Origin: Anastrepha obliqua | Lineage: Eukaryota > Arthropoda > Insecta > Diptera > Tephritidae | NCBI RefSeq assembly: GCF_027943255.1 | Contig: NC_072896.1 | Coordinates: forward strand, 34,622,501 to 34,686,500 | Direction of reading: 5' to 3' | Length of the DNA stretch: 64,000 nt | Part shown: positions 22,130 through 35,617 of the stretch, piece after piece | How positions within the stretch are numbered: the first letter of the stretch is position 1 | Layout of the letters: the number at the start of each line of letters is the position of its first letter | Made by a program: the position numbers and the translations under genes | The notes under the pieces: generated by a model | Seen by the model: the letters and a program-made list of their open reading frames with translations, nothing else | Database searches by the model: none | What the model was told of the DNA's origin: nothing

Positions 22130-22380
22130 ATAAAATATATATTATATATATAATATATTTCTGGCGGGTGTCTTGATGTTGTTCCACAAATGGAGGGCAG
22201 ATATTTTTTATGCGGAGCTTTTGCATGGCAGAAATACACTCGGAGGTTTGGCATTGTCTGCCGCTATTAGCAAAATCTTTTTCTTAATTTTCGTGTTCCA
22301 CCGAGATTCGAACCTATGTTCTCTCTGTGAATTCCAAATTGTAGTCACGTACCAATCCATTCGGTTACGGCGTCCGACAA
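22130..22380 (-). mobile_element. tRNA-derived SINE, best head sequence
   Basis: Read on the minus strand from 22380, GACGCCGTAACCGAATGG and GATTGGTACGTGAC form the tRNA-like 5' part. GAATTCACAGAGAGAAC and the B-box-like GGTTCGAATCTC follow. Next are the shared body (CGGAGGTTTG, CTCGGAG complement, CCCTCCATTTGTGGAACAAC) and a TA-rich tail at 22130-22160. It shows that the family has a polymerase III promoter of tRNA type. Part of the body is deleted relative to 8765-9062. Confidence 0.8.
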
Positions 22381-22549
22381 TATACTTTTTCATAAAAAAT
22401 TTTGTTGTGGCATTTTCATATTTAAAATGACTGGAGGTTTTTAAAGTAAGACGACACTTCCATAAATATTTTTACAATTTCTTTGATAAAATCTAATTAT
22501 TTTCTTACATTTTTTAAAAAGCTATAGCATAGCATAGCTACAGTATATT

Positions 22550-23400
22550 AGGTGCGCAACTAAGTTCCCGCTGTTTGTCAATAGATGCCGCTGTGTGTGC
22601 TAGTCGATTCTAACCTAACCTAAAAGTCATTAACCAAGCTTAGACATATGGTAAACAAACTGTTTCGACACATTAGTGATTTTGTTTTGGTATCATATAG
22701 TTTTAGTTTTGTGAAAATGTCTGATTTTGTGCCGAATAATCGTCATTTGCGGAATGTGTTGATTTTCCTCTTTCATTCGAAGAAAACGGCGGCTGAAGCG
22801 CATCGCGAACTACAAAAAGTTTATGGAGATGCTGCTTTAGCGAAACAACGTGCCAAGATTGGTTCCATCGCTTCAAAGACGGTGATTTTGATGTTGACGA
22901 CCGTCCGTGTGAAGGAAGGCCAAAACCCTTCAAAGACGCGGAATTCGAGACATTGCTCAATGAGGATCCGTGTCAAACGCAATAAGAGCTTACTTCAGTA
23001 TGTAAGAGTTACTCGCCAATCCATTTCCAAGGGTTCCCTATGAGTTAAAACCAAGGGATGTTGAACGTCGTTTTTTCACCTATGAACAACTGCTTCAGCG
23101 GCAAAAAGGAAGGGTTTTCTTCATCGCATCGTGACGGGTGATGGAAAATGGATTCAGAACAGCAATCGAACGAAGAGAAACTCATGGGACTGTCCGGTCG
23201 TGCTTCTACGTCGTCACCTCGGCCGAATATTCACGCTGCGAAGGTTATGCTATGTATTTGGTGGGACCAAGTTGGTGTTATTTATTATGAACTGTTAAAA
23301 GCAAACAAAACCATCACTGGGGATCGGTATGGACTTCAATTGATGCGATTGAGCTGAGCACTGCCCAAGAAGCGGCCGCAATACGCGGAGAGGCATGAAA
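22550..23400 (+). mobile_element. Mariner (mellifera-type), 3'-truncated and frameshifted
   Basis: The left end TTAGGTGCGCAACTAAG begins at about 22549. The transposase starts MSDFVPNNRHLRNVLIF at about 22718, with KKTAAEAHRELQKVYG typical of the N-terminal helix-turn-helix. It then shifts frame repeatedly and resumes as GLSGRASTSSPRPNIHAAK and VMLCIWWDQVGVIYYELLKANKTITGD near 23190-23320. Sequence homology stops near 23400, before the last two catalytic Asp motifs, and no right end is present. It is dead. Confidence 0.85.
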
Positions 23401-23487
23401 AATTCTTTCTTCTTTCTTTTCTTATTTCTTTAATTAAAAGCTGGGACCATGCTTAGTAATTCATGAAAATTGCATAGAGGGATTCTG

Positions 23488-24427
23488 ACGGGTGATTTTT
23501 TAGCTATTATCTTTTTAAACAGTTGGTTTATACAGCTGACGCACGTTTGGTGTTTTGTTTCACTGTGAAACAGCTTCAGTTTGGTCTATAATTTAACCAT
23601 GAGTTGTCTTACAAATGAACAACGCTTGCAAATCATTGAATTTTATTATAAAAATGTGTTTTCTGTTAAGAAAGTTTAAAGTCGAAAAATTGTGTTCAGC
23701 GACGAAGCTCATTTTTGGATCAATGGGTACGTAAATATATTAAGTAAAATTGTCGATTTTGGAGTGAAGATCAGCCAGAAGAATTGCAAGAGCTACCAAT
23801 GTGTCCAGAAAAGGTCACAGCTTGGTGCGGTTTATGGGCTGGAGGTATCATTGGACCGTACTTCTTCAAAGATGCTGCCAATCGTAACGCAACTGTGAAT
23901 GGTGAGCGCTACCGTGAAATGATGTCCAACTTTTTTTTGCCCAAAATGAAAGAGCTTGACTTGCATGACATGTGGTCTCAGACAGTGCCACATGCCACAT
24001 GCCACACAGCACGCGTAACAATGGACTTGTTGAGAGACGAATTCGGTGAACTTTTTATTTCACTTTCGGGACCTGTCAATTGGCCACCCAGATCGTGCGA
24101 TGTAACGCCTTTAGATTATTTTTTGTGGGGCTATGTTAAAGCTCATGTCTACTCAGACAAGCCTGCTTGAATTAACGCATTGGAAGACAACATTAAAGCA
24201 TTTATATGTGAGCTACCGGCCGAAACATTGGAAAGAGTATGCCAAAATAAGACTAATCGGATGGACCATTTGAAGTGCAGTCGCGGTCAACCTTTGCGTG
24301 AAATAGTCTTCAAACATTAAATTATATGCACTTTACTATCGATTTAAATAAAAATTGCATGGATTTTTCTGAATTCTATGTGTGTTTTTTTGAAATACTT
24401 TCCTATAGCTCTTAAAAAATCACCCTT
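23488..24427 (+). mobile_element. rosa-type (DD41D) mariner, family 3, deleted copy
   Basis: The ends are ACGGGTGATTTTTTAGC at left and the complement of AAGGGTGATTTTTTAAGAGC at right; the right TA is at 24428-24429. The transposase begins MSCLTNEQRLQIIEFYY (23599), then jumps to RKIVFSDEAHFWINGYVN. Next come CGLWAGGIIGPYFFKDAANRN, VNGERYREMMSNFFLPKM and CHTARVTMDLLRDEF, ending CDVTPLDYFLWGYV. A CCACATG duplication has replaced the second catalytic Asp motif. Aligned positions still give the 41-residue spacing. The natural C-terminus is present up to about 24320. Confidence 0.85.
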
Positions 24428-24429
24428 TA

Positions 24430-25616
24430 GTTTGGCAACATTTTTTTATTATTTTCAGAAAATGGCATTGCCCTAAAATTCTTTTTTTATTTTTTTTAAT
24501 TATGATGGTGCAAAATTGATCATCCAATTATGTTTTGAAATAACTTTTTTACTAAATAATCGAAGGTTGGCAACTTATTTATGATATATCAAAAAATCGA
24601 AATTCATTATAAAAGTTTATATTTAGCCATATCTGCATACCTGCATCTTAAGATTTATATCGAAAAAATACAAAATTTTGTTGACAAAATTATTCAATAC
24701 TTTTTAATGCAAATCGGTAGTTTTATTCAAATAAATTTAATTCGTTTTTATACTTTATAACTCAAAAATGAAACGTGGAAAATTGGTTAAGAATTTGAAG
24801 GAAATATTTTACATTTTCTGCATTATTTTACATTTCCAAAATATTAAAAAATTTTACATTTTCACAAAGTCAATTAAACAACAAAATAGTGCAATTGCAT
24901 TATAGCCTTTGAATTAGTAGTTTTATGCACTTTATCAATCACTTTAGACAGCTTTTTGCCTATTTTCGAAACTCCTCATTTATTAGCCGGCATGCCGTAT
25001 TTACAGATATAAATAGGTATGTATGTATGTAAGCCAATTTATGCATCACTTCCAATTAAAAATTGTATCAATTTCCATACAGCTAACTTGCGATCGTACA
25101 AAGTTTTCCATTTTTAGGTTTTCTTGCGAAATTCGAAACTCTGTCGTTTGGAAAACTCACTTTTAATTTCCATAAGCCATAAATAAATCTTGAAACGGTA
25201 TGCTGACATGCCAATAAACTCGTTTCGTAAATTCTATTCATGTAGTCGTGCATATGGATATACGGATGTACCTCTAGGATGGATTACCCATTAAGAAATA
25301 TTTGGAAATTATTGTATTTTAAAGTTAACACTAAGCACAGACGGAAATTTCGTTACAGAATTATGTGCCTAAATATTACTAAATACTACATTTACTATTC
25401 GCTCACACTAGTGACGCTGTCAACGCACCAACGAGTGTCGTGAGAAAGGTATACAAATATCTCATTTATGACAAAATGTTAATGCTACATATTTTTGGTG
25501 TAGTGGTGTCTGTGGATGCTTAGTGAATTATTTCCTTTCGGCTAGGCTCGAGTATGATATCCACATGAAATATGAATATTTCAATTTCAATCGAATAATT
25601 GAAAACAAGTCTAACA
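24430..25616. other. AT-rich non-coding stretch
   Basis: A short GTAT microsatellite lies at about 25017-25030. I see no gene or element ends. Confidence 0.4.
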
Positions 25617-25760
25617 GCAGCAGCTAAGGAAAACCTCTGATTGCATACCTGCTGTGAAAAGCAATTATAAAAGCTATCTGCAGTGCGGAGGTGACACAAA
25701 ACCACAGATCCCTCCATTTATAGGAAAACAACGAAACATAATATATATCTTAAATAGAGG
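25617..25760 (+). mobile_element. SINE fragment
   Basis: It contains GCAGCTAAGGAAAACCTC, GAAAAGCAATTATAAAAGC, ATCTGCAGTGCGGAGG and ACAGATCCCTCCATTTATAGG in the order of the SINE body. It is strongly diverged and the head is missing. Confidence 0.6.
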
Positions 25761-26200
25761 ATAAAGCTTCGACAAATACCTAACAAATGGTGTATGCTGC
25801 AATATCTTTGGTTTTCTGAGAGGGTAGCTAGTTACTGTTGAAAATTGTAATAGGATTGCCCGAGCTTCCTGGTGAGCTCCTAACTGATTTGTTTATTATG
25901 TTTGTAGTGATTTATTTGATATCGTTTAGTTTATTATTTATACAATCTTCCAACGTCAGGAATGTCTGTTTTTGCTATTGAGCAGAACCTCTTTACTATT
26001 TTCAGGTATTCGTCATTCCTTTAAATAACTTTGTAAGTTGGTTGAGAGCAGTAGCGTTTGTGTTTAGTCAGAATTTTTAGAAAAATTCGGCATATGCAAT
26101 TTTGTAGTCCATTCCATTTTGAAATAACATTGAGCAAGCCTCATTGTGGCTCAGCACACGCGTCGATTTTCGATAACTTTTTTTCATTACCTTTTCTTAA

Positions 26201-26776
26201 GGGGGGAGCCTACTTTAGAGGCTTCAAAAAATCGATATTTTTTTTTGCATAAATGTCTTCCCAAACTATCCAAGAATGTGTCCTCAAAATTTCAGAAGTA
26301 AGTTCAAAATATTTTCAGAGTTACAGAAGAAATTCTGAGCAAGCGTCGAGCAGGTATACGAGCGGCCGGATCGCTCGAAGTGCGATTTCTCGTTTTTTTA
26401 TTTGTACGATTTTTCCTAATTAGCGGAAAAGATAGGTAAAAAGTTAAACGTGTCGAATCGAGATAACATTAATTGTATTCGGAATTAAATTCTCTTGTAG
26501 TTGAACCTAAAAAACCTTAAGAAAGTTATGATTAACCCACTGAAAATTGCGACCTGCATCTTTCCCGCCGCACGGCACATGCACACTCGAGGCGCCTCGG
26601 CAAAATGCTTGTACCAGGCATTATATGACATATATTTTAATGAAAAAATTTGAGAATACTGCAGAAATATATAACAATAAAACCACAAAGTTTTGATTCA
26701 ACCGAATATTTCTTTCCTCCCCAAAAAAATCCACGAAAAAATCAATTTTTTGAAGCCTCTAGAGCAGGCTCCCCCC
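26201..26776. mobile_element. TTAA-target MITE family B, copy 2
   Basis: TTAA flanks the element at 26197-26200 and 26777-26780. The inverted ends begin GGGGGGAGCC and continue as AGAGGCTTCAAAAAAT for about 37 bp with few mismatches. The 576-bp interior is non-coding and differs from copy 1 except near the ends. The two copies are therefore subfamilies sharing a transposase recognition end. Confidence 0.85.
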
Positions 26777-26780
26777 TTAA

Positions 26781-27149
26781 GAATGCTAAGATTTTCTTCA
26801 TTATAACAAATACTTGACATTTTCGTATATGTGGCAAATACAAGACACTTCCAGCAAAAAACAAAAAATGTATAAAAAATCACCGCAAATTCTGATCCAC
26901 TTCAAACATGCACTTTCATATAACAAATTTCAATAGTCTATAAAACTTCTTACTCAAAATTTTTTTTAAATTCTGATTAAAAAGCTTGAAAATCTGATCA
27001 AAATGTTTTGACTTTTTTTTAATTTTTGCTAAGTTGGAAACTTTTAGTAATATGGGGTTTGTTGTAGTACTCATATAGGCCAAAGTAGCACTTATTGGCA
27101 AAAAATATTCTTGGCCGGATTTCAAGGGTGACATTAATATCGGTGTGGA
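26781..27149. other. AT-rich spacer
   Basis: I see no gene or repeat boundary here. Confidence 0.35.
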
Positions 27150-28585
27150 TGCTGGTTCCTACATAAAAAAGTCTCTTACCACCTCGAAACTATAACCATC
27201 AACAGTGACTGGGAGCCGATACGCAATTGCGCCCACCGTTTGTTTGAAGCAGGAGGTACTTCGTTTTATCCTCGTTCACCACCAGACCCATTCGCTTTGT
27301 CTCCTTATCCAGTTTGGAGAAGGTAGAATTAACAGCGCGTTTATTAAGGCCGATTTCAATATCATCGGCATACGCCAACAACTGTACGCTCTTCTAAAAA
27401 TTGTGCCTGACCGATTAAGTTTTGCGGCTCGCTCCATCCTTTCGAACATCAGGTTAAAGAAACCACACGACAGCGAGTCACCCTGTCTGAAACCTCGTTT
27501 GGTATCCAAAGGCTCGAAAAGGTCCTTCCCAATTCTGACAGCGCTGCCGGTATTGAGCAGCGTCATCGTGCAAAGCCGTATTAGTTTTGTGGGGATAGTC
27601 GACGATAGTATGGTTTGTCTGAAGCCACACCGATAAAGTCCAATCAATTCGTGATGGTTGGTTGATGGTGGGCTTCAACATTTCGCTAAGTACGCTCACT
27701 AGAACCTTATTGGCGATATTTAGAAGACTAAGTCGGCGATAACTAACACAAATTGCAGGATCGCTCTTCTTATGGATTGGGCAGAGCACACTTATGCATG
27801 CTTTCATCCGACCATATTTTGCATAGAAGCTGATGCATGCACCTTACCAGCTCCTCACCGCCATGTTTGAATAGCTCAGCCGGCAGTCCGTCAGCGTCCG
27901 CGGCTTTGTTGTTCTTTAGCCGTGTTATCGCTGTTCTCACCTCGTCATGGTTGAGTAGTGGAACGACAATTCCGTCGTCAACGATTGGGGTATCGAGATC
28001 TTCACATTCTGTGTGACATGCGAGGCTGTCACTGTTTAACAGGTTCGAGAAGTGTTCCCTCTATAATTTAAGATTGCTCTGGATGTCAGTCACCAGTTCG
28101 CCGTCTTTGTTCTTACAGGAAAACGCCCCGGTCATGAAACCTTCTGTAGCCGCCGAACTTTCTGGTAGAATTTTCAGGCGTTGTTCCTGTTGGCCAGCAT
28201 CTCAAGCTCCTCGCACTTACGTATTGCGGCCTTTCCTCTTTTCTTTGTGATAATACGTCTCTCTTCCTTTCTTAGCTCTCGGTTGCGATCTCACATGGCA
28301 CGCGTTGCGCCCGATCGCAGCGTGGCTCTATAGGCAGCATCTTTTCTTTCTGCAGCAGCATCGCATTCCACGTCGTACCAATTGTTTGTGAGGAGTCGTC
28401 GGAATCCGATTTATTCTTCGACGGTGGTATGTAGAGAACGAGAAATGTTGCTCCATTGCTCGTGCATGCCGGTTTGTTGGGCAGTACTCTCTGAGAGCAG
28501 GAGTGAGAGTCCAGCGGAAAATCTTCTGGCTGTCTTTTGTGATTGCAGCTTTTCGATGTCAAACATTATTTGCGCAAGTAGATGT
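27150..28585 (-). pseudogene. RTE-clade LINE, endonuclease tail plus reverse transcriptase, frameshifted
   Basis: Coding runs from 28585 down to 27150. It starts inside the segment FDIEKLQSQKTARRFS that is also present in the RTE copy at 20.4-21.9 kb, so both belong to one family. Reverse transcriptase motifs follow in different frames: CPIHKKSDPAICVSYRRLSLLNIANKVL, KRGFRQGDSLSCGFFNLMFE and the catalytic LAYADDIEIGLNKRAVN near 27381-27330. A deletion removes residues between the HTIVDYP and TIVDYP-RGFRQGD regions. It is 5'-truncated and lacks the C-terminus. Together with the 20.4 kb copy it shows nearly the whole element. Confidence 0.85.
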
Positions 28586-29089
28586 AGATGTGATTTTAAA
28601 ATATACATTCTTAAATTTCGAGTTGTTCTATTAAGTAAGGAAATGTATACAAATTTTTTAAAATTTAATTACGTTATATTATAATACTTAATCATATTTC
28701 CCTTGTATTCCATTTCCTTGCATACCATTGCATTTTCCTTCAATCTATTACTTCTGTCTTCCAATTCCTTTGCTTCACTCTTATTCTATTTTAATTCGTT
28801 CATTTAATTAAATTAATAATTTTTGGTTTATTTCAAAGTTATTTTATTTTATTTATATTAATTTAATTTATTTAAAATTGATTCCACTTTATTTGTTTTA
28901 GTTCGATTTAATAGGATTTAATTTAACTAAATTTATTTTACATTAGTTTAAGTTAATTTAATTTAGTTCAATTAATTTTTTATTTGATTTATTTTAATTT
29001 CATTCGATTAACTTTACTTTTATTTTAGTTTATTTTGGTTTATTCCATTTATTTTAATTTCATTTGATTTGATTTATTTGCTAATTTAA

Positions 29090-29775
29090 GGGGGAACGCC
29101 ACTGTGGGGGGTCAAGAAATGTTTTTTTGTAAGTAGGAATGATTATTCGAGGATCGGACAAAAGGCAATTTATTATATATGTATTAAACTATGTTAATGT
29201 AAATTTTTATTGAAATTTGACAAATTTATGTAAATAAGTTAACGAGTTAAAAAAAATGACGTCATCGGGTGGCAGCGATACAACAATTAATAACCATCTG
29301 AAATCAAAAACCCACAAATTTTAGTAAACCACTAATATAAATAGTGGCTATCGTTGTACGTGGCAATTTTTTTTTGACAAAACGGTGGAAACTTGAATTT
29401 CGATGTGTGTTTTTCACCATCCTTTTGATTTTCTACAGACCCAAAAAAATAGTTACTTTCAAAATTTTGAAAATCGGCTACGTACAAAGATAGCCAATGC
29501 GATAACAAAAATTTTGAAAAAAAAAGTTAAGATCGGTTCATTGGTCTTCGAGAAATCGTTGCTACAGTATCAAGAAAAAAGTCGTTTCGAGAAAAACGCA
29601 TTTGAAATAAAGCATCGCATCGTAAGCGTTACATAGCCGAACCGAAGGGCGTTCACTTAAGGGCACATAAAAACGGGAATAAAGCGAATTTCGCTTTAAA
29701 GTTTTTACCACATTTTCTTGAGTAGTTGTAATTAATTTATGCAAAAAAAAACCGATTTTTTTTAATTTTCACATG
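29090..29775. mobile_element. TTAA-target MITE family A, copy 2 (right terminus lost)
   Basis: The left end GGGGGAACGCCACTGTG follows TTAA at 29086-29089. Homology to copy 1 starts at 29451 (matching position 1) and runs to about 29775, where the last 15 or so bases of the element are missing. TTAA at 29657-29660 is single here and is the target used by MITE B in copy 1. Its sequence before 29451 shows what copy 1 has beyond the window edge. Confidence 0.85.
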
Positions 29776-29805
29776 GAATGGAATTTACTTCAGTTTAATT
29801 TAATT

Positions 29806-29868
29806 TGTCTACGTCGTCGAGGAGCTAATACAGCTTATCGATCCATCGCCTGCGATATCTGCCGTTGC
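29806..29868 (-). mobile_element. Tiny RTE C-terminal fragment
   Basis: The sequence AGCTTATCGATCCATCGCCTGCGATATCTGCCG closely matches 32299-32338 in the RTE tail (CTCATTGTGCCATCGCCTGCGATATTCGCCG). It is about 60 bp long and embedded in the simple repeat. Confidence 0.55.
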
Positions 29869-30186
29869 TAATTTGATTTAATTTAATTTATTTATTATAA
29901 TTTTATTCAAGTGTATGCCATTCTATTCCGTTCCGTTCTATTGCTCTTCATTATTTTACAATTAGTTATCTCACTCCGTTCCAAGTAATTTGGCTTATAT
30001 TACATTTCGCTCCAGTCCGTTATATTTTGCTTTGTGTAATTTCAACCCATTTTTTTTATTTCATTGCTTCATTTTAATTTCGTTTCATTTAGCTCGATTC
30101 GATTTATTCACACATTGGCATCCACCGTTACCTTACCTAACCTAACTTATTACATTTTTTGTAAATTTTTGTGTCTTTTGATTTAT

Positions 30187-30412
30187 CTTTTCCTTTTCTT
30201 TTCTTTTCTTTTCTTTTCTTTTCTTTTCTTTTCTTTTCTTTTCTTTTCTTTTCTTTTCTTTTCTTTTCTTTTCTTTTCTTTTCTTTTCTTTTCTTTTCTT
30301 TTCTTTTCTTTTCTTTTCTTTTCTTTTCTTTTCTTTTCTTTTCTTTTCTTTTCTTTTCTTTTCTTTTCTTTTCTTTCCTTTCCCTTCCGTTTCTTTCCTT
30401 TCCTTTCCTTCC
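30187..30412. repeat. (TTTTC)n microsatellite grading into (TTTCC)n
   Basis: About 36 nearly perfect TTTTC units run from 30192 to about 30374, followed by degenerate TTTCC units to 30412. Open frames on both strands here (Phe-Phe-Ser-Phe-Leu or Lys-Lys-Arg-Lys-Glu repeats) are artefacts of the repeat. Confidence 0.95.
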
Positions 30413-32185
30413 CGTGCCTACATTTTCGCTCCTTGTTCTTTTGTGGCATTTGATTCTAATCCATTCTATCGCCTTTGTCCATTTCGAAATTTCACTTTTG
30501 TTCCATCAGTATTTTTTAAGCAAAAATCCCATAAATTTCAAACGGGGAAAGGCGAAAAACGTGCTTGAAACAGAAAAGTAGGATTCATACATCAGGCATG
30601 CAACCCAAAATATTAAAAGAACATTTCAATTCTACCATAGAAAAGTTTTCATAACAATAATCTGCTGCGTTGTGAGTCCAGAAAGCAAGAAACTCGAATT
30701 GTCGTCTACTAACTCGAAACTCATCAATTTCATCTTCTAGGACGCGAAATGTGTGCGTGGCATTAAAATCAATTTCTAACAATCAGACTAAAATTATTTC
30801 CGTCATGAAACAAACTTTTTATAAAAACAATTTCGAAGTTGCTACTCCTTGAAATAAATAAATCATAAGCCGCCTTTCATTCTTCAATCGATTTTCAGTC
30901 CGTTGAATGTTAAAGTAGGTGTAAATATATTGGACATCCAGACGAGGCTATAACTTTTTCCTGTTGGGTTAAACCACGCAGTGAATTGCTTTACCATGCT
31001 AACTGCAGCTCATATTTATTGCCGGCAACCAGTCATATATTCACACATACATATATGCACATGTATATACTCGTACAAGTATGCGTGCGCCACATGCACT
31101 TATGCATGTACAAATATGACTGTCAGACTGCATAGCTGGTGGACAGTTGATTGGTAACATGCGCTTAACACATGTTGCCCACATTGCTGACCAACGCAGA
31201 CGCACACACAGCCGCACGCCTAACGTCGAAAGGCCAACGTGTATCACATCAGCAGCAAACAAACAACCAAGCAGGCAAGGGACGAGCTGGCTAGCTTAGT
31301 TCTACACACACACATACCCATTGTTACTTATAACTATGTACGTATGATCTATTATATGCATAGCATACTTGTTGGCGCTTCAAGCGGAAATAGGCATTTT
31401 GGCTTGTACACTCATACAGATGCAAGCAGACAGGCAGACAAGCAGTCAATGTCAGCTAAAAACGAGTATCGGCAAATGCTAACTGCTGATTTGATGTTTT
31501 AGTGCTGATGATGTTTGACGATTTCGCGGTGCTGTCGGCGCGGCGGTGGCAGGGGTGCTGAGTGTAAGTGATGGCGTTGGCCGTAATCATGATTTTGGTT
31601 TTTAGCGTGAATCCATTACCTATGTGCGGCGGTGATAATGATGATGATGATGATGATGATGGTCATGACGCTTGGCAGCTGTGGCCGTGTCAAAAAGTGG
31701 TAAATGTAAACGGCAAGAGTTACGTGCGAAACGTAACGTGTTTTTGTAATTTTTGTTGCTATGAGTTATTCACATGACAACGGTTACGTGAGGGCCAGTA
31801 AGTTATCATGGCATGAGCAAACATACAAAAGTGTATGCAAACACTGGCTCTACTTTGTTGTTGCTAGTCTTTTTAATAGTAGTGGTGCTACATATGTTTG
31901 CATGTTGGTGTCAATTATTGATGAATCCTGTTGTGTGTCGTGCATTTATGTTGCCTTGCAACTACAATACGCCCTCGCACTACTGCTCGTCTCTATTTCA
32001 GCGTAGCGATTGCGTTGTTCTATAAGGTGATAACACCACTTTGGCATGTACTGAGGAGGTTAGAGTAGTGATTCAATAAAAACCTTTTATGGTTTTTGAT
32101 AAGACAAGATGTACAGAACCCAACCTACTACATCCGCTTCCACCATCTGCTTCTTGTATGGGACTGCTTATTTGTTAGGAAAACT
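30413..32185. other. Non-coding stretch with short microsatellites
   Basis: A GAT run lies at about 31636-31662 and CA-rich words at 31300-31315. GC content is higher at 31500-32000 than in the flanks, as in host intronic or regulatory DNA. No gene is supported. Confidence 0.4.
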
Positions 32186-33430
<1,245 letters not shown>

Positions 33431-35393
33431 TCTCCTTTGGATTTCTATATTCAAGACTGACATCAGTAGTTTTAAGTACTGGAAATGCAAAATGAGTTTC
33501 GTGGAGTTAACATGAATATTTTATTATTTTTCTATTACATAATTTTTATTTTTTTATTTTGCAAAAAATACCTAAATGAAACTTAATTTCCGTAGTACAT
33601 AAAAAAATCGTTTACGCTTATTATCGCACAAAATAGTTGTGGGTATTAAAAACGATAAACTCCATAGGATTCTGATTTTTTTTTTCTGATGCAATCTGCG
33701 GTTAACGAAAAACAAAAAATTGCCATGACAACCAAATTTGATTTATTTTGGCTAACGACTCCCTGGGGACATATTTCGGCACAAAAATATGCTCCAAAAA
33801 CAAGCTGACAAGGCATTAACATACAGACACGAAATACTTTTATTTGGAATAATTTTTTCCCCTAGTTGCTATCGCTCTGCTATCACTTTCACTAGCCGAC
33901 CAAAATGGTAAAAAAGCCGGAAAAAACAAAAGAAATAAAAACGAAATGTTACCACATATTGAAGCGCTCATCCTCGGTTGTGTCCTCTTTTGTGGGCGTT
34001 CTAGCGCCTGCGGTTGTGGGCGTTTATGAATTTATGCTTAGCACTTTACTCAATAAATGTTATCAACCACGCCCTTTGACACTAAACGCTTAAATGCCTT
34101 TTGCTTTAATTTTTTGCGCTACTTCCACGTAAATATTTAACTCTAATAGATGTTTTCATATCATCTATTAGAGTTCATTTTGCCATTAGTAATGCTAATT
34201 TTCCTACATTATTGCCATGAAGGGTGGGTCATCTGCTGAATTACTTCTGAGACACATGTTATTTTCACACTAACCGCTATTTCGTGCTTAAAAAAGGGCA
34301 AACACTGGAGTCGTGTACATATTTTTATTATGAAATATTGGAGAAAAAAAAATGTCGGAGACTTCCAAATATTTTAATTTTTTACTAGCTGACCTGTCAC
34401 ACTTTGTTCCGCCTCACATGCAATAAATAAGCAGATCTTGGATTTTATTTAAGTTCAATTTTTTATTAGGAAATATAAATAAAAGAGAAATTAAGTAATC
34501 AATCAGCTGAAATCAGCTCAGCAATCTCTTCAGGGCTGTCTTACTTCCTCTGGCTTGAGTTTTAAGCGACTTGTTTCGCACTTTTTTGCTACACCGCATT
34601 ACTTTTAAATATTCTACCAGCGCCAGATTATTCGGCCACCAGTTTGCGAATAATATGAGTCATTTTAATTTTAAGCCAATTGAAACAAAAAATTGAAAGA
34701 AAACAAATTTTTTTTTTTTTTTAATTTTCGATTTTTTTCCTTACTTATCCAAACTTATCAAGGCACTAATACAGAATGAAGAGAAAAATTAAAAAAAAAA
34801 AAAATTCATCTGATTTTCATCAAATCAGAGCGAAATTTTTGCTGTTTTAATTTTTTCAAAAATTCAATCAAGCGGAAAAAAAACAGTTGTCTGGATTAAA
34901 TTGAAACTTCGTAGAGTTTTTGTAGGTATATTGAACAGCAAATGGCACACTTAACATTATTGGTTTCCGCAATATTTTTGATTCGGCGCTTGATTTTCCA
35001 AAAAACCACAAAAAGCCCATTATTGGTTGTTTTTTCAAATTCATGTAATGATTGAAAAGAAATTTTTTTTTTTTCAAAAATCGATTGCTAATCTTTGTAG
35101 AGAATTTATTCAAGTTTTCAAAACCAATCATTGGTTGCTGAAATATTGATAATTGAAGGCAAAATGATCTCTTTCCATTCAAACACCGATATCTCAGTGA
35201 GAACTGCTTGTATTGAGATTTTTAAAAGACCAAATTTAAGCTGAATAACTAAGCTATCCAGTCCATATGAAAGTTAAGTAAAAAAAAACCGAAAAAATTT
35301 CGAAATTTTTTTTCCGGTGGTTTTCTTAAGATTGCTCAAAAACAATTATCAAAAACAAAATTTCAAACTTAGATCCGAAAACATGACACTTAT
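33431..35393. other. Non-coding stretch with one perfect hairpin
   Basis: The only clear structure is a 14-bp perfect inverted repeat at 34139-34152 and 34162-34175 (AACTCTAATAGATG and complement) with a 9-base loop. A/T homopolymers lie at 34710-34730 and 34795-34805. Nothing gene-like is seen. Confidence 0.5.
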
Positions 35394-35617
35394 ATATATA
35401 TATATAATTGGCGCGTAAACCATTTTTGGGTGTTTGGCCGAGCTCCTCCTCCTATTCGTGGTGTGCGCCTTAATGTTGTTAAACAAATGGAGGGACTCCG
35501 AACGGCAGATATTTTTATGAGCAGCTTTTTCATGGAAGAAATACACTCGGAGATTTGCCATTGGCTGCCGAGGGGCGACCGCTATTAGAAAAATGTTTTT
35601 CTTAATTTTATTTTTAA
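35394..35617 (-). mobile_element. SINE, headless copy with TA tail
   Basis: A (TA)n tail at 35394-35406 precedes AATTGGCGCGTAAACC and GGTGTTTGGCCGAGCTCC. Next come AAACAAATGGAGGGACTCCG, GAACGGCAGATATTTTTATG and TGCCGAGGGGCGACCGC, the SINE body read in reverse. The tRNA-like head is not evident beyond 35617. Confidence 0.8.

Larger units (their letters stand above)
28680..30186. repeat. Degenerate pentanucleotide-like AT-rich tract, split by a MITE
   Basis: Both sides of the MITE at 29090-29775 consist of loosely repeated five-base words such as TTTAA, TTTTA, ATTCC and GTTTA. Examples are 28790-29085 and 29870-30100. It grades into the pure TTTTC array at 30187. I see no coding content. It looks like an old simple repeat that has diverged. 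Confidence 0.6.

Noticed and set aside
22300..22380. tRNA gene on the minus strand
   Set aside because: The B-box-like GGTTCGAATCTC belongs to the SINE head; no cloverleaf with paired acceptor stem is evident and the body continues as SINE.
30064..30581. Long open frames of repeated Phe-Ser-Phe-Leu (plus) and Lys-Arg-Lys-Glu (minus)
   Set aside because: They are translations of the (TTTTC)n array; every frame is open because the unit has no stop.
30585..30782. 65-codon minus-strand frame
   Set aside because: No motif, no start context and no homologous copy in the window.
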